Made by a program: the position numbers and the translations under genes
Origin: JAUASW01 sp036880965
GTDB taxonomy: Bacteria; Pseudomonadota; Gammaproteobacteria; Burkholderiales; Burkholderiaceae_C
Direction: 5' to 3'
Assembly: GCF_036880965.1 (NCBI RefSeq)
Contig: NZ_JBAJMV010000002.1
Coordinates: forward strand, 372,001-436,000
DNA: 64,000 nt
Part shown: one piece after another, positions 43,557 to 52,151 of the stretch
Layout of the letters: each line of letters opens with the position of its first letter
How positions within the stretch are numbered: position 1 is the stretch's first letter
The notes under the pieces: generated by a model
Seen by the model: the letters and a program-made list of their open reading frames with translations, nothing else
Told to the model about the DNA's origin: nothing
The model's database searches: none

Positions 43557-44821
43557 GCCTTGCCTTCGAATTCCAGAATCAGCTGCAGGTCGGTGAGATC
43601 CTTGGGCTCGCGCCGCTTCCACTTCATCACCTTGACCACATTCAGGGTGCAGAACTTCAGACCGCGATGGTAGAAGTGATGCTGCGGGTTGTAGATGATC
43701 TCGTCGCGATGCACGCCGTAGTGTGCGATCTCCTTGTTGTGACAGCCCAGGCCCGGATGCGGCGTGGCCGGCGGCGGCTCGGCATGGCTGAGGAAGTCGA
43801 GATCGCGGCAGTCCCGCAGGCCGTAGGCCGCCAGCACAGCACTGGAAACCACGCACAGGTCTTCCACGTCCTGGCTCTGCATCACCCAATCCCGGTAGAG
43901 CCTGAACCAGGCGTTGAAGCGCGGTTGCGTCAAGGGCTGACCGCGGTTCATGTAGGCAACACTGTTGTCGTTGAAGACGGCGCAGCCGATCTCCCAGGTC
44001 TCGCGCCAGGTGTCGTTGATGTGGACCGAATGGTTTTCACGGCCATAGTGCGCGCGGATCAGGCGCTTGCACTCCATCAATGGCGCCAGGCCTTCGGCCT
44101 CGATCAGATAGACGCGCACGCTGTCGGAATCGCCGAAGCAGGCCTGCTTCTTGAAGTGCAGCCCGGCGTGGCCGTTCTCGGCCGTGCCGACCCATGGCTC
44201 GTTCTCGTAGAGGCCCATCATGTAGTTGAACTTGCCCAGCTCGCTGAGCTGGATCGTCTTGGCATAGACGATGGTCGCGAAGCGCGCGAGCAAGGCCTCG
44301 GCAGCGGCGCAGTCGATCCGGTCTGCAGCGAACAGCGAGACGGTGTGAACCTTGCGTTTCAGGCGGATGTACTCAAGCGCCATCGCATCGCTGAAGATCG
44401 GCTGCAGGCCCGAGGTCACGATGTCGTTCTTGTCGCGGAAGAAGGTCCAGTCGCACTGCCCTCGCCCGCTGGTGACCTGGTCCGTCGTGGCTGGCATGTG
44501 GCCATAGGTGATGGCCGCTGCGACGCGATGCGCGCCGTTGTAGGGCGAACCGTTCAGCAATGGCACCGGCGGCGCATCCTCGCGCCAGCCTTCCTGCTTG
44601 ACCGAGTCGAGCAGGGCATTGAAGGCATTCAAGAAGTCGTGCGGGCCGCTCTTGCGTGGCTCAGCCTCGAAGAAGCCGTTCCAGACCTTCAGGTGCTCCA
44701 GATACAGCGCCTGGTTCCAGACGCACTGCACGCCCTTGTCGCGCTGGCGCGCATACAGGGTCTTGGCATTGATGTCGAAACGCAGCGGGGTGAGGAGCTC
44801 GCGGGGGTCGGTGATGGTCAT
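43553..44821 (-). CDS. Unknown 422-residue protein in the secretion-glycosylation operon
   Basis: I do not recognise this family. Starting three bases after the TolC gene, it has no signal peptide or membrane segment. Residues about 80-115 contain LLNGSPYNGAHRVAAAITYG, which resembles the G-x-HR motif of ParB/sulfiredoxin-like folds. The C-terminal part has AAYGLRDCRDLDFLSH, similar to nucleotidyltransferase-like or LicD-like DxD sites, and a histidine-rich NPQHHFYHRG segment. A cytoplasmic transferase acting on sugars or on the secreted protein is possible. The stop overlaps the GT10 start, so the two are coupled and perhaps act in sequence. Confidence 0.75.
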   Translation of the reverse strand: MTITDPRELLTPLRFDINAKTLYARQRDKGVQCVWNQALYLEHLKVWNGFFEAEPRKSGPHDFLNAFNALLDSVKQEGWREDAPPVPLLNGSPYNGAHRVAAAITYGHMPATTDQVTSGRGQCDWTFFRDKNDIVTSGLQPIFSDAMALEYIRLKRKVHTVSLFAADRIDCAAAEALLARFATIVYAKTIQLSELGKFNYMMGLYENEPWVGTAENGHAGLHFKKQACFGDSDSVRVYLIEAEGLAPLMECKRLIRAHYGRENHSVHINDTWRETWEIGCAVFNDNSVAYMNRGQPLTQPRFNAWFRLYRDWVMQSQDVEDLCVVSSAVLAAYGLRDCRDLDFLSHAEPPPATPHPGLGCHNKEIAHYGVHRDEIIYNPQHHFYHRGLKFCTLNVVKVMKWKRREPKDLTDLQLILEFEGKA

Positions 44822-44824
44822 GTC

Positions 44825-46162
44825 TCAGCGCAAGGGCGTCATGACGCCACGGCCCAGCGACCATAGCAGCGCCACTGCCTGCTGCCCATCGTAGATCGCA
44901 TTCACGTGCGCCACGCGCAGCGAGTAGTACTCGGCTTCCGAGCCCATCACGTCGAACAGCGAACGGCGCCCCAGCTGCTGCCATTGCTGCAGAGTCGATG
45001 CGCGCACCCTGTCGCTGTTGCGCAGGATCTCGACGATGCGTCGCGCGCGGTCAAAGGCCGAGATGGCCGATTCGTACATGTCGGTGGCGCGGAAGATGCG
45101 CGACTCGATGGCGTCATCACGCTGCATGCGGGCAGCGGCCGCACGCTTGCGGGCCGCATCGATGCCTGCATCCGCACCGGGGCTCAGGATCGGGATGCTG
45201 ACGTTGACGCCGGCACTCCATTCCTGCCCCTTGCTCAAGCCCGCCAACGCCCCCGCATTGACAGTGGCGCTGACGATGGGTTTGTTGTTGGCGGCCACCA
45301 GGTCGGCATAGCTGGACTGGGCGCGGGCCTGGGCCTCGAGCTGGATGATGTCGGCGGCGCTGCGCGCATCGCGCTGGATCTCGCCCAGCTCGGGGATGGC
45401 GGTCAGCAGGTTGGAATAGCTGGCGCTCGGCGGCAAGGGCTCGCCGACAAAGCGCTTCAGGCGGATCTCGGTCTGGCGCAGCGCCGACATGGTCTGCTCC
45501 ACCGCCATCTCGGCCTGCTGCTGGCTCTTCTGCGCCTGCACCAGCTCGCTGGCGCGGCCACGGTCGGCCTTGGTGATGACCTCCAGCGCCTCGACGAGGC
45601 AGGCCATCTTGCGCACGTACTGGCCATAGACCTGGGCCTGCAAGACGTAGCGGCTGCGATCCAGCGTCAGCGACACGGTGTTCAGGGCCAGTTGCTGCTC
45701 GCTGCTGAGCATGCCCTGGCGGGCGCTCTCGGCCAGCTGATTGCGCCAGGCCATGGTCTGGGCCACGCGGCCGAAGTCGAAGATTGGCGCGGTCGCGGTC
45801 ACACCGACGCGGCCCTGCAGGCCCCGGCGGTCTGCAATGCCGTTGTTGATGCTGCCCATGTGGTTGGCGGAGCTGTCGATGCTCAGGCGCGGCTTGCCCG
45901 AATCGCGCGCCTCTTCCCAATCGGCCCGGGCGGCCTGGGCCAGCAAGGTGATGGCGCCAATCGACTGGCTGCGCTGCATGGCCTTGTTGACCAGCTCGAT
46001 GACCTGGGCGCGCGGGTCGACGTTGCTGGTTTCCAGCATCGAAGCATAGTGGCCACTGCGCGAGGGGCCGGCATCGTCTTCGTTGCAGCCACGCTGCGCG
46101 GCGGCCGGCGTCAGGGCCAGCAGGGGCAGGCAGGCGAGCAGGGCCAGGGGAAATCTTGACAT
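44825..46162 (-). CDS. TolC-family outer membrane channel of type I secretion
   Basis: A 445-residue outer-membrane efflux protein with a signal peptide (LALLACLPLLALTPAAAQ) cleaved after about residue 22. Two OEP repeats of long amphipathic helices follow, with ANHMGSINNG and later SIPILSPGADAGIDAARKRA marking the paired barrel-to-helix junctions. It is the channel partner for the HlyD- and LapB-like proteins encoded upstream in the same operon, 86 bases before it. A single cysteine occurs shortly after the predicted cleavage point but there is no lipobox. Confidence 0.93.
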   Translation of the reverse strand: MSRFPLALLACLPLLALTPAAAQRGCNEDDAGPSRSGHYASMLETSNVDPRAQVIELVNKAMQRSQSIGAITLLAQAARADWEEARDSGKPRLSIDSSANHMGSINNGIADRRGLQGRVGVTATAPIFDFGRVAQTMAWRNQLAESARQGMLSSEQQLALNTVSLTLDRSRYVLQAQVYGQYVRKMACLVEALEVITKADRGRASELVQAQKSQQQAEMAVEQTMSALRQTEIRLKRFVGEPLPPSASYSNLLTAIPELGEIQRDARSAADIIQLEAQARAQSSYADLVAANNKPIVSATVNAGALAGLSKGQEWSAGVNVSIPILSPGADAGIDAARKRAAAARMQRDDAIESRIFRATDMYESAISAFDRARRIVEILRNSDRVRASTLQQWQQLGRRSLFDVMGSEAEYYSLRVAHVNAIYDGQQAVALLWSLGRGVMTPLR

Positions 46163-46248
46163 GCCGCTACTTCATCATGGATCACCGACCGCAAAGGCCG
46201 GAACAGCGGCGCACAGCGGGCGCTTATCCCATGTGAAACAGGGCGCTT

Positions 46249-47451
46249 TCAGCGCTCCTTGAGTGCGTCGCGCGACTTCAGCATCGGCTGCAGCAGGAAT
46301 TGCAGCACCGACCGCTGGCCGGTCTTGATCTCGACGCTGGCGGTCATGCCGGGAATCACCGGCAGGTCTTCGCCCTTGTATTTCAGGCCCTTGCGCTCGG
46401 CACTGATCAGCGCACGGTAGAAACGGCTGTCGCCACCGGCCACCTTCTCGCCATCGACGATGGCATCCGGGCTGATCTGCTCGACCTTGCCCTCCAGGCC
46501 GCCGAGATTGTTGAAGTCATAGCCGGCCAGCTTGATCACCGCCTCCTGGCCCACGTGGACGAAACCGACCTCCTTGGGCGGAATGCGCGCCTCGATCAGC
46601 AGCCGCGCGCCGAGCGGCACGATCTCCATCACCGCGGCGCCGCTGGTGACGATGCCGCCAATGGTGTTGACGCGGATGTTCTTGACCACGCCCTTGACCG
46701 GCGAGCGCAGCACGGTGCGCGTCAAGGCGTCCTTGCGCACCACCTGCTGTTCTTCCAGCATGCCCAGATCGCTCTGCAGCTTCACCAGTTCGGAGCTGGC
46801 CTCCTGGCGGAATCGCCCCAGGCGCTCGCCGCGCTGCTGGCGCAGTTCATTGACCTGACGCGTCAGCCGCATCACCTCGACGTCGCTCATCAGGCCCTTG
46901 GCCGCCATCTGCTGGGAGACACCCTGCTCTTTCACGAGCAAGGCGATGCTGCGGTCCATGGTGGCGAGCGCATCTTCCAGCAAGCGCTGGCGAGCCTGGA
47001 ATGCTTGCGTTTCGGCCTGAACGAGGCTGGGCTGCTCGAGCACCTCGGGCGGGAAAACCAATCTGCCGCCGCTGGCTTCGGCCAACAGCCGCGCCTGCGT
47101 TGCCTTCATGGCCGTGCGCCGCACCAGGCCTTCGTTCTGCTGTGCCTCGAAGCGGGTTGGGTCCAGGCGGACCAGCTCCTGGCCGGCCTCGACCTCCTGG
47201 CCTTCGCGCACCAGGATCTCGCGCAGGATGCCGGCCTCCAGGCTGGCGATGACCTGCTCGCGGCCGTCGGGCACGACGCGGCCTTCATTGCGGCTGATCT
47301 GGTCCACCTGGGCGAGCGAGGCCCAGGTGATCGCCACGGCCACGACGGCAAGCAGCAGATAAAGCGCCCACATCACACGCGGCAAGGGCTCATCGACCTG
47401 GGCGGCTGCCAGGCTGCTGATGAACAGACCTTCTTCACGCGGCGCGGCCAT
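46249..47451 (-). CDS. HlyD-family membrane fusion protein of type I secretion
   Basis: Periplasmic adaptor, 400 residues, starting at the ATG at 47451 behind a strong AAGGAG ribosome site. An upstream in-frame extension lies in repeat copy B and is rejected. One transmembrane segment (about 26-48, VMWALYLLLAVVAVAITWASL) is followed by a lipoyl half-motif (SLEAGILREILVREGQEVEAGQ), long coiled-coil helices (about 130-260), the second lipoyl half (TRTVLRSPVKGVVKNI) and a beta-barrel ending in PGMTASVEIKTG. It bridges the ABC transporter and the TolC protein. Confidence 0.95.
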   Translation of the reverse strand: MAAPREEGLFISSLAAAQVDEPLPRVMWALYLLLAVVAVAITWASLAQVDQISRNEGRVVPDGREQVIASLEAGILREILVREGQEVEAGQELVRLDPTRFEAQQNEGLVRRTAMKATQARLLAEASGGRLVFPPEVLEQPSLVQAETQAFQARQRLLEDALATMDRSIALLVKEQGVSQQMAAKGLMSDVEVMRLTRQVNELRQQRGERLGRFRQEASSELVKLQSDLGMLEEQQVVRKDALTRTVLRSPVKGVVKNIRVNTIGGIVTSGAAVMEIVPLGARLLIEARIPPKEVGFVHVGQEAVIKLAGYDFNNLGGLEGKVEQISPDAIVDGEKVAGGDSRFYRALISAERKGLKYKGEDLPVIPGMTASVEIKTGQRSVLQFLLQPMLKSRDALKER

Positions 47452-47475
47452 CGCAACGATTCTCCTTAGGGTTTG

Positions 47476-47594
47476 CGGGCCGAGCGCCGGGCCGCTCCCA
47501 AACCGGCCCGCCATGGGCGCGTGCTTGTCGGTCAAACCGGCAAGCATCGCCGTCCCCTCGGGGGACCGGCCAAGGTACTCCTTGGACGAGGGGC
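47476..47594 (+). repeat. Dispersed 119-bp repeat, copy B
   Basis: This copy lies between the HlyD and LapB genes, in the same chromosomal orientation as copy A at 38158-38276 but opposite to the local genes. It fills nearly the whole 152-base gap. It is followed after three bases by an ATG that opens a long antisense frame, which I treat as chance. Confidence 0.85.
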
Positions 47595-47603
47595 CTCATG
47601 TGG

Positions 47604-49928
47604 TCACACCGACGGCGAACGCTGCACTGGCTGCGCGGCCGGATGCATGTGCAAGTTGGATTGGGCCGCCTGGTCGGGCTGGCTCGGACGCACGCCCGAC
47701 AGCGCAGCCAGCACCTGGTCGCGCGGACCATCGAGCACCAGCTTGCCGCTGTCCATCACGACGATGCGCGTCACCAGTTCCAGCACGGCCGGCCGATGGG
47801 TGACGACGATCAGCGTGCAGCCCTGCGTGGCATCGCGCAACTGGCGCAGGAAGGCGATTTCGCTTTGCGCGTCCATCGAGCTGGTGGGCTCATCCATCAG
47901 CAGCAGTTGCGGCTTGTTCACCAGCGCTCGGGCCAGGGCCACCATCTGGCGCTGTCCGCCGGACAGCAGGCCACCCATCTCGCCCACCGGCAGGTCCCAG
48001 CCTTGCGGATGGGCGGCAATCACGCGGTCCAGGCCAGTCAGGCGCGCCACTTCAACCAGGCGGGCCGAGTCGATCTCGCTGCGGCCCATCGACACGTTCT
48101 CGCGCAGCGTGCCGTGGAACAGGCGCGGCTCCTGCGAGACGAAGCCGATGCGGCCGCGGAATTCGGCCGGGTCGATCTGGCGCAGATCGATGCCGTCCAC
48201 GTCGACCATGCCCTCGGTCGGCTGATACAGGCCGGCCAGCAGGCGCAGGACCGTGGACTTGCCACTGCCGATGCGGCCCAGCACGGCGATGCGCTCGCCG
48301 GCATCGATGCGCATGGTCACGCCCTTCAGCACCTTGGGCGAAGGCGTGCCGCCTGTGGGCGGATAGGCAAAACCGACCTCACGCAAGCCCAGGCGGCCTG
48401 TGAAGCTGGTGAGCGGTACATAGTTCTTGTCAGACTCGCGCTCTGTGGGCCGGCTCATCATGTCGTCGATCGACTGCATGGCCGCACGCGCGGCTTGGTA
48501 GCGTGCCGCCAGGCTCACCACGCTGCCCAGCGGCGCGATGGCGCGACCGGCAAACATGATGGCGCCGATCAGGGCGCCGGCCGAAATCGTCTTGTCCTGG
48601 ATCAGGTAGACGCCCCAGATCAGCATGATCAGGGTGATGGCCTGCTGCAGCGTCATGGTCAGGTTGCTGGACAGCGCATGCATGGCACGCATCTTCAGCC
48701 CCGACTCTGCTGCCACGGCATTGCTGACCTCGTAGCTGTGCTGGAAGCGCCCTTCGGCACCCGAGGTCTTCAGGTCCTCAAGCCCTTCGATGACTTCGAC
48801 CAGCGAGCCCTGCAGCTCGGCCTGTTCGGCCATATTGGTACGCACGGCGCGGCGCAGGTATGCCTGCATGGCCAGCGTCAGGATGATCAGGAGCGGCACG
48901 GCCATGGCCACGACCCAGCCGAGCGGGCCGCCGATCACGAAGGTCATGCCCACGAACAGCGCGATGAAAGGCAGGTCCGAGACGACCGACATGCTGGCCG
49001 AGGTGAAGAAATCGCGCACCGTCTCGATTTGGCCGAGGTAGTGGGCATAGCTGCCGGCAGATGCAGGCTTGTGCTCCATGCGCACGCCCAGCGTCTGCTT
49101 GAACAGCTTGGAGCCGATGATCAGGTCGGCCTTGCGCCCGGCCAGGTCGATCAGGTGCGCACGCAACTGGCGGGCGAACAGGTCGAACAGCAGGGCCAGG
49201 CCAGCGCCGATGGCAAGGGTCCACAGCGTGGCCGTGGCATCGTGGTGCGGAATCACCTTGTCGTACACCACCGAGGTGACCACGCCCGAGGCCAGCATCA
49301 GGATATTGCTGAGCATGGCGGCCAGCATGGCGCCGCGGTAATACGGAATGAAGCGCTTCAGCGTGCCCCAGAGCCAGTGGCTGCCGGTATTGCGCAAGAG
49401 CAGGCTGTTGGTCGCGTTGGCCTTGGGCAGCTCCTGCGGCGTGAGCAGCATGACGAAGCCGCTGTACTCGCTCTCGAGATCGGCTGCCGTGACGCGGCAG
49501 ACCTTGGGCTCGGGACCGGGGAACACGACGTCGAAGGCACCGCCCTCGCCCTTCGTCACCAGCACGCAGGCGTCGCCGCCATTGAGCAGCAGGACGGCCG
49601 GGAGCACCAGCGGGCTGATCTCGGGAATCGAACGGCGCAGCAGGCCGGCCTCATAGCCTGCCTCGCGCATCATGCGCATGGCCTGGTCGGGCGCCAGCAC
49701 GCCATTGAAGGCGGCGCCGGCGCGCAAGGAGGCCGCAGAACGGGGTTTGCCGTGGTGCTGGGTCAGCCAGACCAGGGCCTGCAACAACGGGTCGCCGAGC
49801 TCAGCAGCGCCGGCATCCAGCGCTGGCGCCTGGGCGACGGGCGGCGGCGTGGAGCCATCGGCGGCCAGATAAAGGCCGCCGGCGCCCTTGCCGGGTCCGT
49901 CGAAGAAGGGGTCGTGGCGCTGCGGCAC
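47604..49928 (-). CDS. LapB-type ABC transporter with degenerate C39 domain
   Basis: Type I secretion ATPase-permease, 774 residues, from a GTG at 49928 with AGGACAG upstream. Residues about 45-170 form a C39-like domain that lacks the catalytic cysteine (LVWLTQHHGKPRSA) and has ACVLV in place of the catalytic His strand, so it binds rather than cleaves the substrate, as in LapB and HlyB. The membrane domain (about 190-470) has six hydrophobic segments. The ATPase domain has GRIGSGKST, LLSGGQRQMVALARAL, LLLMDEPTSSMD and THRPA. This class exports giant RTX adhesins. The likely cargo is the protein at 20219-32173. Confidence 0.95.
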   Translation of the reverse strand: MPQRHDPFFDGPGKGAGGLYLAADGSTPPPVAQAPALDAGAAELGDPLLQALVWLTQHHGKPRSAASLRAGAAFNGVLAPDQAMRMMREAGYEAGLLRRSIPEISPLVLPAVLLLNGGDACVLVTKGEGGAFDVVFPGPEPKVCRVTAADLESEYSGFVMLLTPQELPKANATNSLLLRNTGSHWLWGTLKRFIPYYRGAMLAAMLSNILMLASGVVTSVVYDKVIPHHDATATLWTLAIGAGLALLFDLFARQLRAHLIDLAGRKADLIIGSKLFKQTLGVRMEHKPASAGSYAHYLGQIETVRDFFTSASMSVVSDLPFIALFVGMTFVIGGPLGWVVAMAVPLLIILTLAMQAYLRRAVRTNMAEQAELQGSLVEVIEGLEDLKTSGAEGRFQHSYEVSNAVAAESGLKMRAMHALSSNLTMTLQQAITLIMLIWGVYLIQDKTISAGALIGAIMFAGRAIAPLGSVVSLAARYQAARAAMQSIDDMMSRPTERESDKNYVPLTSFTGRLGLREVGFAYPPTGGTPSPKVLKGVTMRIDAGERIAVLGRIGSGKSTVLRLLAGLYQPTEGMVDVDGIDLRQIDPAEFRGRIGFVSQEPRLFHGTLRENVSMGRSEIDSARLVEVARLTGLDRVIAAHPQGWDLPVGEMGGLLSGGQRQMVALARALVNKPQLLLMDEPTSSMDAQSEIAFLRQLRDATQGCTLIVVTHRPAVLELVTRIVVMDSGKLVLDGPRDQVLAALSGVRPSQPDQAAQSNLHMHPAAQPVQRSPSV

Positions 49929-49951
49929 GGTACTGCTGTCCTAGGAATCTC

Positions 49952-51874
49952 TCAGGCGGGCTGACGATGGCGCTCGGCCAAGGCCAGCTTCTCGAACTCG
50001 GCCTCAAGATCGCGCACCAGGCCCGGAATGTCAAACAGTTTGGACGAATGACCGTGTTCGGCCAGGAAGCGCTTGTAGGACGCAGCCCGGGCCGGGTTGC
50101 GGCCGATCTGGATCGCACGCTGTTCGTATTCTTCCAGAGAGAAGGTCACCAGGTCGGGCAGGCCGACGCTGCTGAGCAAACTTCCGCACATTCTGGAGAT
50201 GTAGCTGCGGCCGGAACGGGTCAGCATAGGCGTGCCCATCCACAGGCAGTCGCTCGCCGTGGTGCCGGCGTTGTACGGGAAGGTGTCCAGGACCAGGTCG
50301 GCGAGCGTGAAGCGCGCGAGGTACTCGGGCGGTGCCACGCGCGGCGCGAAGATCAGACGCTCGGCCGCCACATCATGCTCGGCCGCTACCCGCAGCATAT
50401 TGGCCTGTGCCCATTCGTTGTCCGCCAGCAGCCACAGGACGCTTCCCGGCACCGCATGCAGGGTGCGCATCCAGGCCGAGAAGGTTTCTTCGTTGAACTT
50501 GTGGTTGTTGTTGAACGTGGCGTAGACAAACGCATCTTCAGGCAAGCCGTACTGGGCCCGCGTGGGCACCGGGCCGACCTCACGCTTGCGGTCGCTGACC
50601 TGATAGCAGTTCGGCACGTAGAGCGGCTTCTCGGTGCAGTACGGCAGGTATTCCGGCGGCATCGTGAAACGGTCGGCAATGATCCAGTCCAGGCCCGGCA
50701 CGGCCGAGGTGGCGGGCAGACCCAGATAGCCGGCCTGGATGGGCGCCGGCCGGTAAGCCAGGATGTTGGGGCGGGCGCCGCTGGTGAGGCCCTGCAGGTC
50801 CACCAGGACGTCGATACCGGTTTCGGCGATCATTCGCGCCGCGGTGATGTCGTCAACGCCGGCCAGCGGCAGCCGCTTGTCCATGGCCTTGCGGATGCGG
50901 GCCTGCAATGGCGTGCCGTCATCCACGCTCCAGCACAGCGCATGGATCTCGAAACGCGAGTGGTCGTGCAGCTCGAACAGCTCGGCCGTCAACAAGCCCA
51001 CCGCATGCATGCGCAGGTCGCCCGACAGGTAGCCGATCTTGATCTTGCCCTCGCGGCGCTGCTTGCCCGAGGCTTCCAGGTGGAAGGCCGGGCCCTTGTA
51101 CTTGACCACCTTCTCATGGACGAAGCGCTGGGCTGCCATCAATTGCACGGCCGGGTCGTCGGTGGCGCTGAGCGTGGCCAGCAGCGAGGTGTTGACCAGG
51201 AGCTGGTTGAGCGTCACCTCGCCCACCGGCTGATAGACCGGCCAGTCGCACTGCTTCTGGCGGATGTGCACATAGTGCTGCTGCACGTCGCCCTGGTCGG
51301 CCTTGAGCTCCAGGCTGCGGCGCATCAGCGCCTGCGACTCGGCATAGCGGCGCTCGGTTTCGAGCAGGCGTGCGGCGTTGTTCAGCGCATGCAGGCGCAG
51401 GTCCAGCGGGTCGGCGCCAACCGCTTCGAAGCTCTCGGCCTCATAGACCTCGCGCCATTCGGCCAGTGCCTCGGCACTGCGACCCAGGTGCTCCAGCTGA
51501 TGCCCGAGGTTCAGGCGCGCTTGTGCAAAGCGGGGATGCAGAGACAGGGCCAGGCGGTAGACCTTCTCGGCCTCGGCGTGCCGACGCAGGTCGCCCAGCA
51601 GCGAACCCCAGTTGAAGCAGGCCACATGGCGGTAAGGCGAAGGCGCGCCCATCACCCAGTTCTGGTACAGCAACAGCAAGGCCTCGGTACGACCTTGCTG
51701 CTGCCATTGCTGAGCAAGCGCGAGCAGATCGCCCAACTGGATGCCACCTAGCCGAGCGCGCTGCAACACGGCAATGACGGCGGGCTCGGTGGTCCCGGCT
51801 TCAAGCGGGGCGGGGACGGGTGCGGCGTTCACAGCGTGGGCAAGCGTCTTCGCGGGGGGCGATGAAAGGTCCAT
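49952..51874 (-). CDS. TPR/O-GlcNAc-transferase-like GT41 protein glycosyltransferase
   Basis: A 640-residue protein from the ATG at 51874. A TTG seven codons upstream is less likely. TPR-like helices occupy about residues 60-230 (CFNWGSLLGDLRRHAEAEKVY, ARLNLGHQLEHLGRSAEAL). The GT41 catalytic region begins YLSGDLRMHAVG (catalytic-type His) and includes FNNNHKFNEETF (donor Lys), LDTFPYNAGTTASDCLW and RSYISRMCGSLLSSVGL, all strongly conserved in OGT/SPINDLY. These enzymes glycosylate Ser/Thr, or Asn in the HMW1C branch, of proteins in the cytoplasm. It begins the secretion operon, 23 bases before the LapB gene, which links it to the exported protein. Confidence 0.92.
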   Translation of the reverse strand: MDLSSPPAKTLAHAVNAAPVPAPLEAGTTEPAVIAVLQRARLGGIQLGDLLALAQQWQQQGRTEALLLLYQNWVMGAPSPYRHVACFNWGSLLGDLRRHAEAEKVYRLALSLHPRFAQARLNLGHQLEHLGRSAEALAEWREVYEAESFEAVGADPLDLRLHALNNAARLLETERRYAESQALMRRSLELKADQGDVQQHYVHIRQKQCDWPVYQPVGEVTLNQLLVNTSLLATLSATDDPAVQLMAAQRFVHEKVVKYKGPAFHLEASGKQRREGKIKIGYLSGDLRMHAVGLLTAELFELHDHSRFEIHALCWSVDDGTPLQARIRKAMDKRLPLAGVDDITAARMIAETGIDVLVDLQGLTSGARPNILAYRPAPIQAGYLGLPATSAVPGLDWIIADRFTMPPEYLPYCTEKPLYVPNCYQVSDRKREVGPVPTRAQYGLPEDAFVYATFNNNHKFNEETFSAWMRTLHAVPGSVLWLLADNEWAQANMLRVAAEHDVAAERLIFAPRVAPPEYLARFTLADLVLDTFPYNAGTTASDCLWMGTPMLTRSGRSYISRMCGSLLSSVGLPDLVTFSLEEYEQRAIQIGRNPARAASYKRFLAEHGHSSKLFDIPGLVRDLEAEFEKLALAERHRQPA

Positions 51875-52007
51875 GGGCAAGAGCAGCCGCCACAAGACGG
51901 CCTCCGATTGGGCTCGCCCGATATTAGAAGCCCGGCGCCTGCAGCGACGCCGCGATTAGGCGCCCGAAAGCGCATCTATTCACGGCCGGGTCGGCTCAGG
52001 GTTTGTC

Positions 52008-52026
52008 TGTAGGACATTTTCCTACA
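52008..52026. promoter_or_regulatory. Perfect inverted repeat TGTAGGA-CATTT-TCCTACA
   Basis: Seven-base arms with a five-base spacer sit almost exactly midway in the 277-base gap between the GT41/secretion operon (start 51874) and the small-gene pair (start 52152). Its form resembles sites for NarL/FixJ/GacA-type response regulators. It could control both divergent transcripts. The rest of this gap has no gene and no clear -35/-10 pair. Confidence 0.55.
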
Positions 52027-52151
52027 AGCGAATTGGGTGGAAGAAGAACTGGAATATCCTGCCTAATCAACGCATTAGAGCTGACTCCTGATGCTCAGAA
52101 TCAAGAGAAGACCGGGCCGGAGGAGGCCTGGCAACCTGACAGAACAATGCC

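Noticed and set aside
47598..49964. 788-codon plus-strand frame starting just after repeat copy B with a GAGGGG upstream
   Set aside because: It is antisense to the LapB-type transporter and its sequence is His/Gln/Arg-rich as expected of a shadow. The ribosome-like site comes from the repeat.
49952..51874. Possibility that the GT41-like protein is only a TPR scaffold
   Set aside because: The catalytic His, donor Lys and nucleotide-binding motifs typical of OGT/SPINDLY enzymes are all present, so I call it an enzyme.
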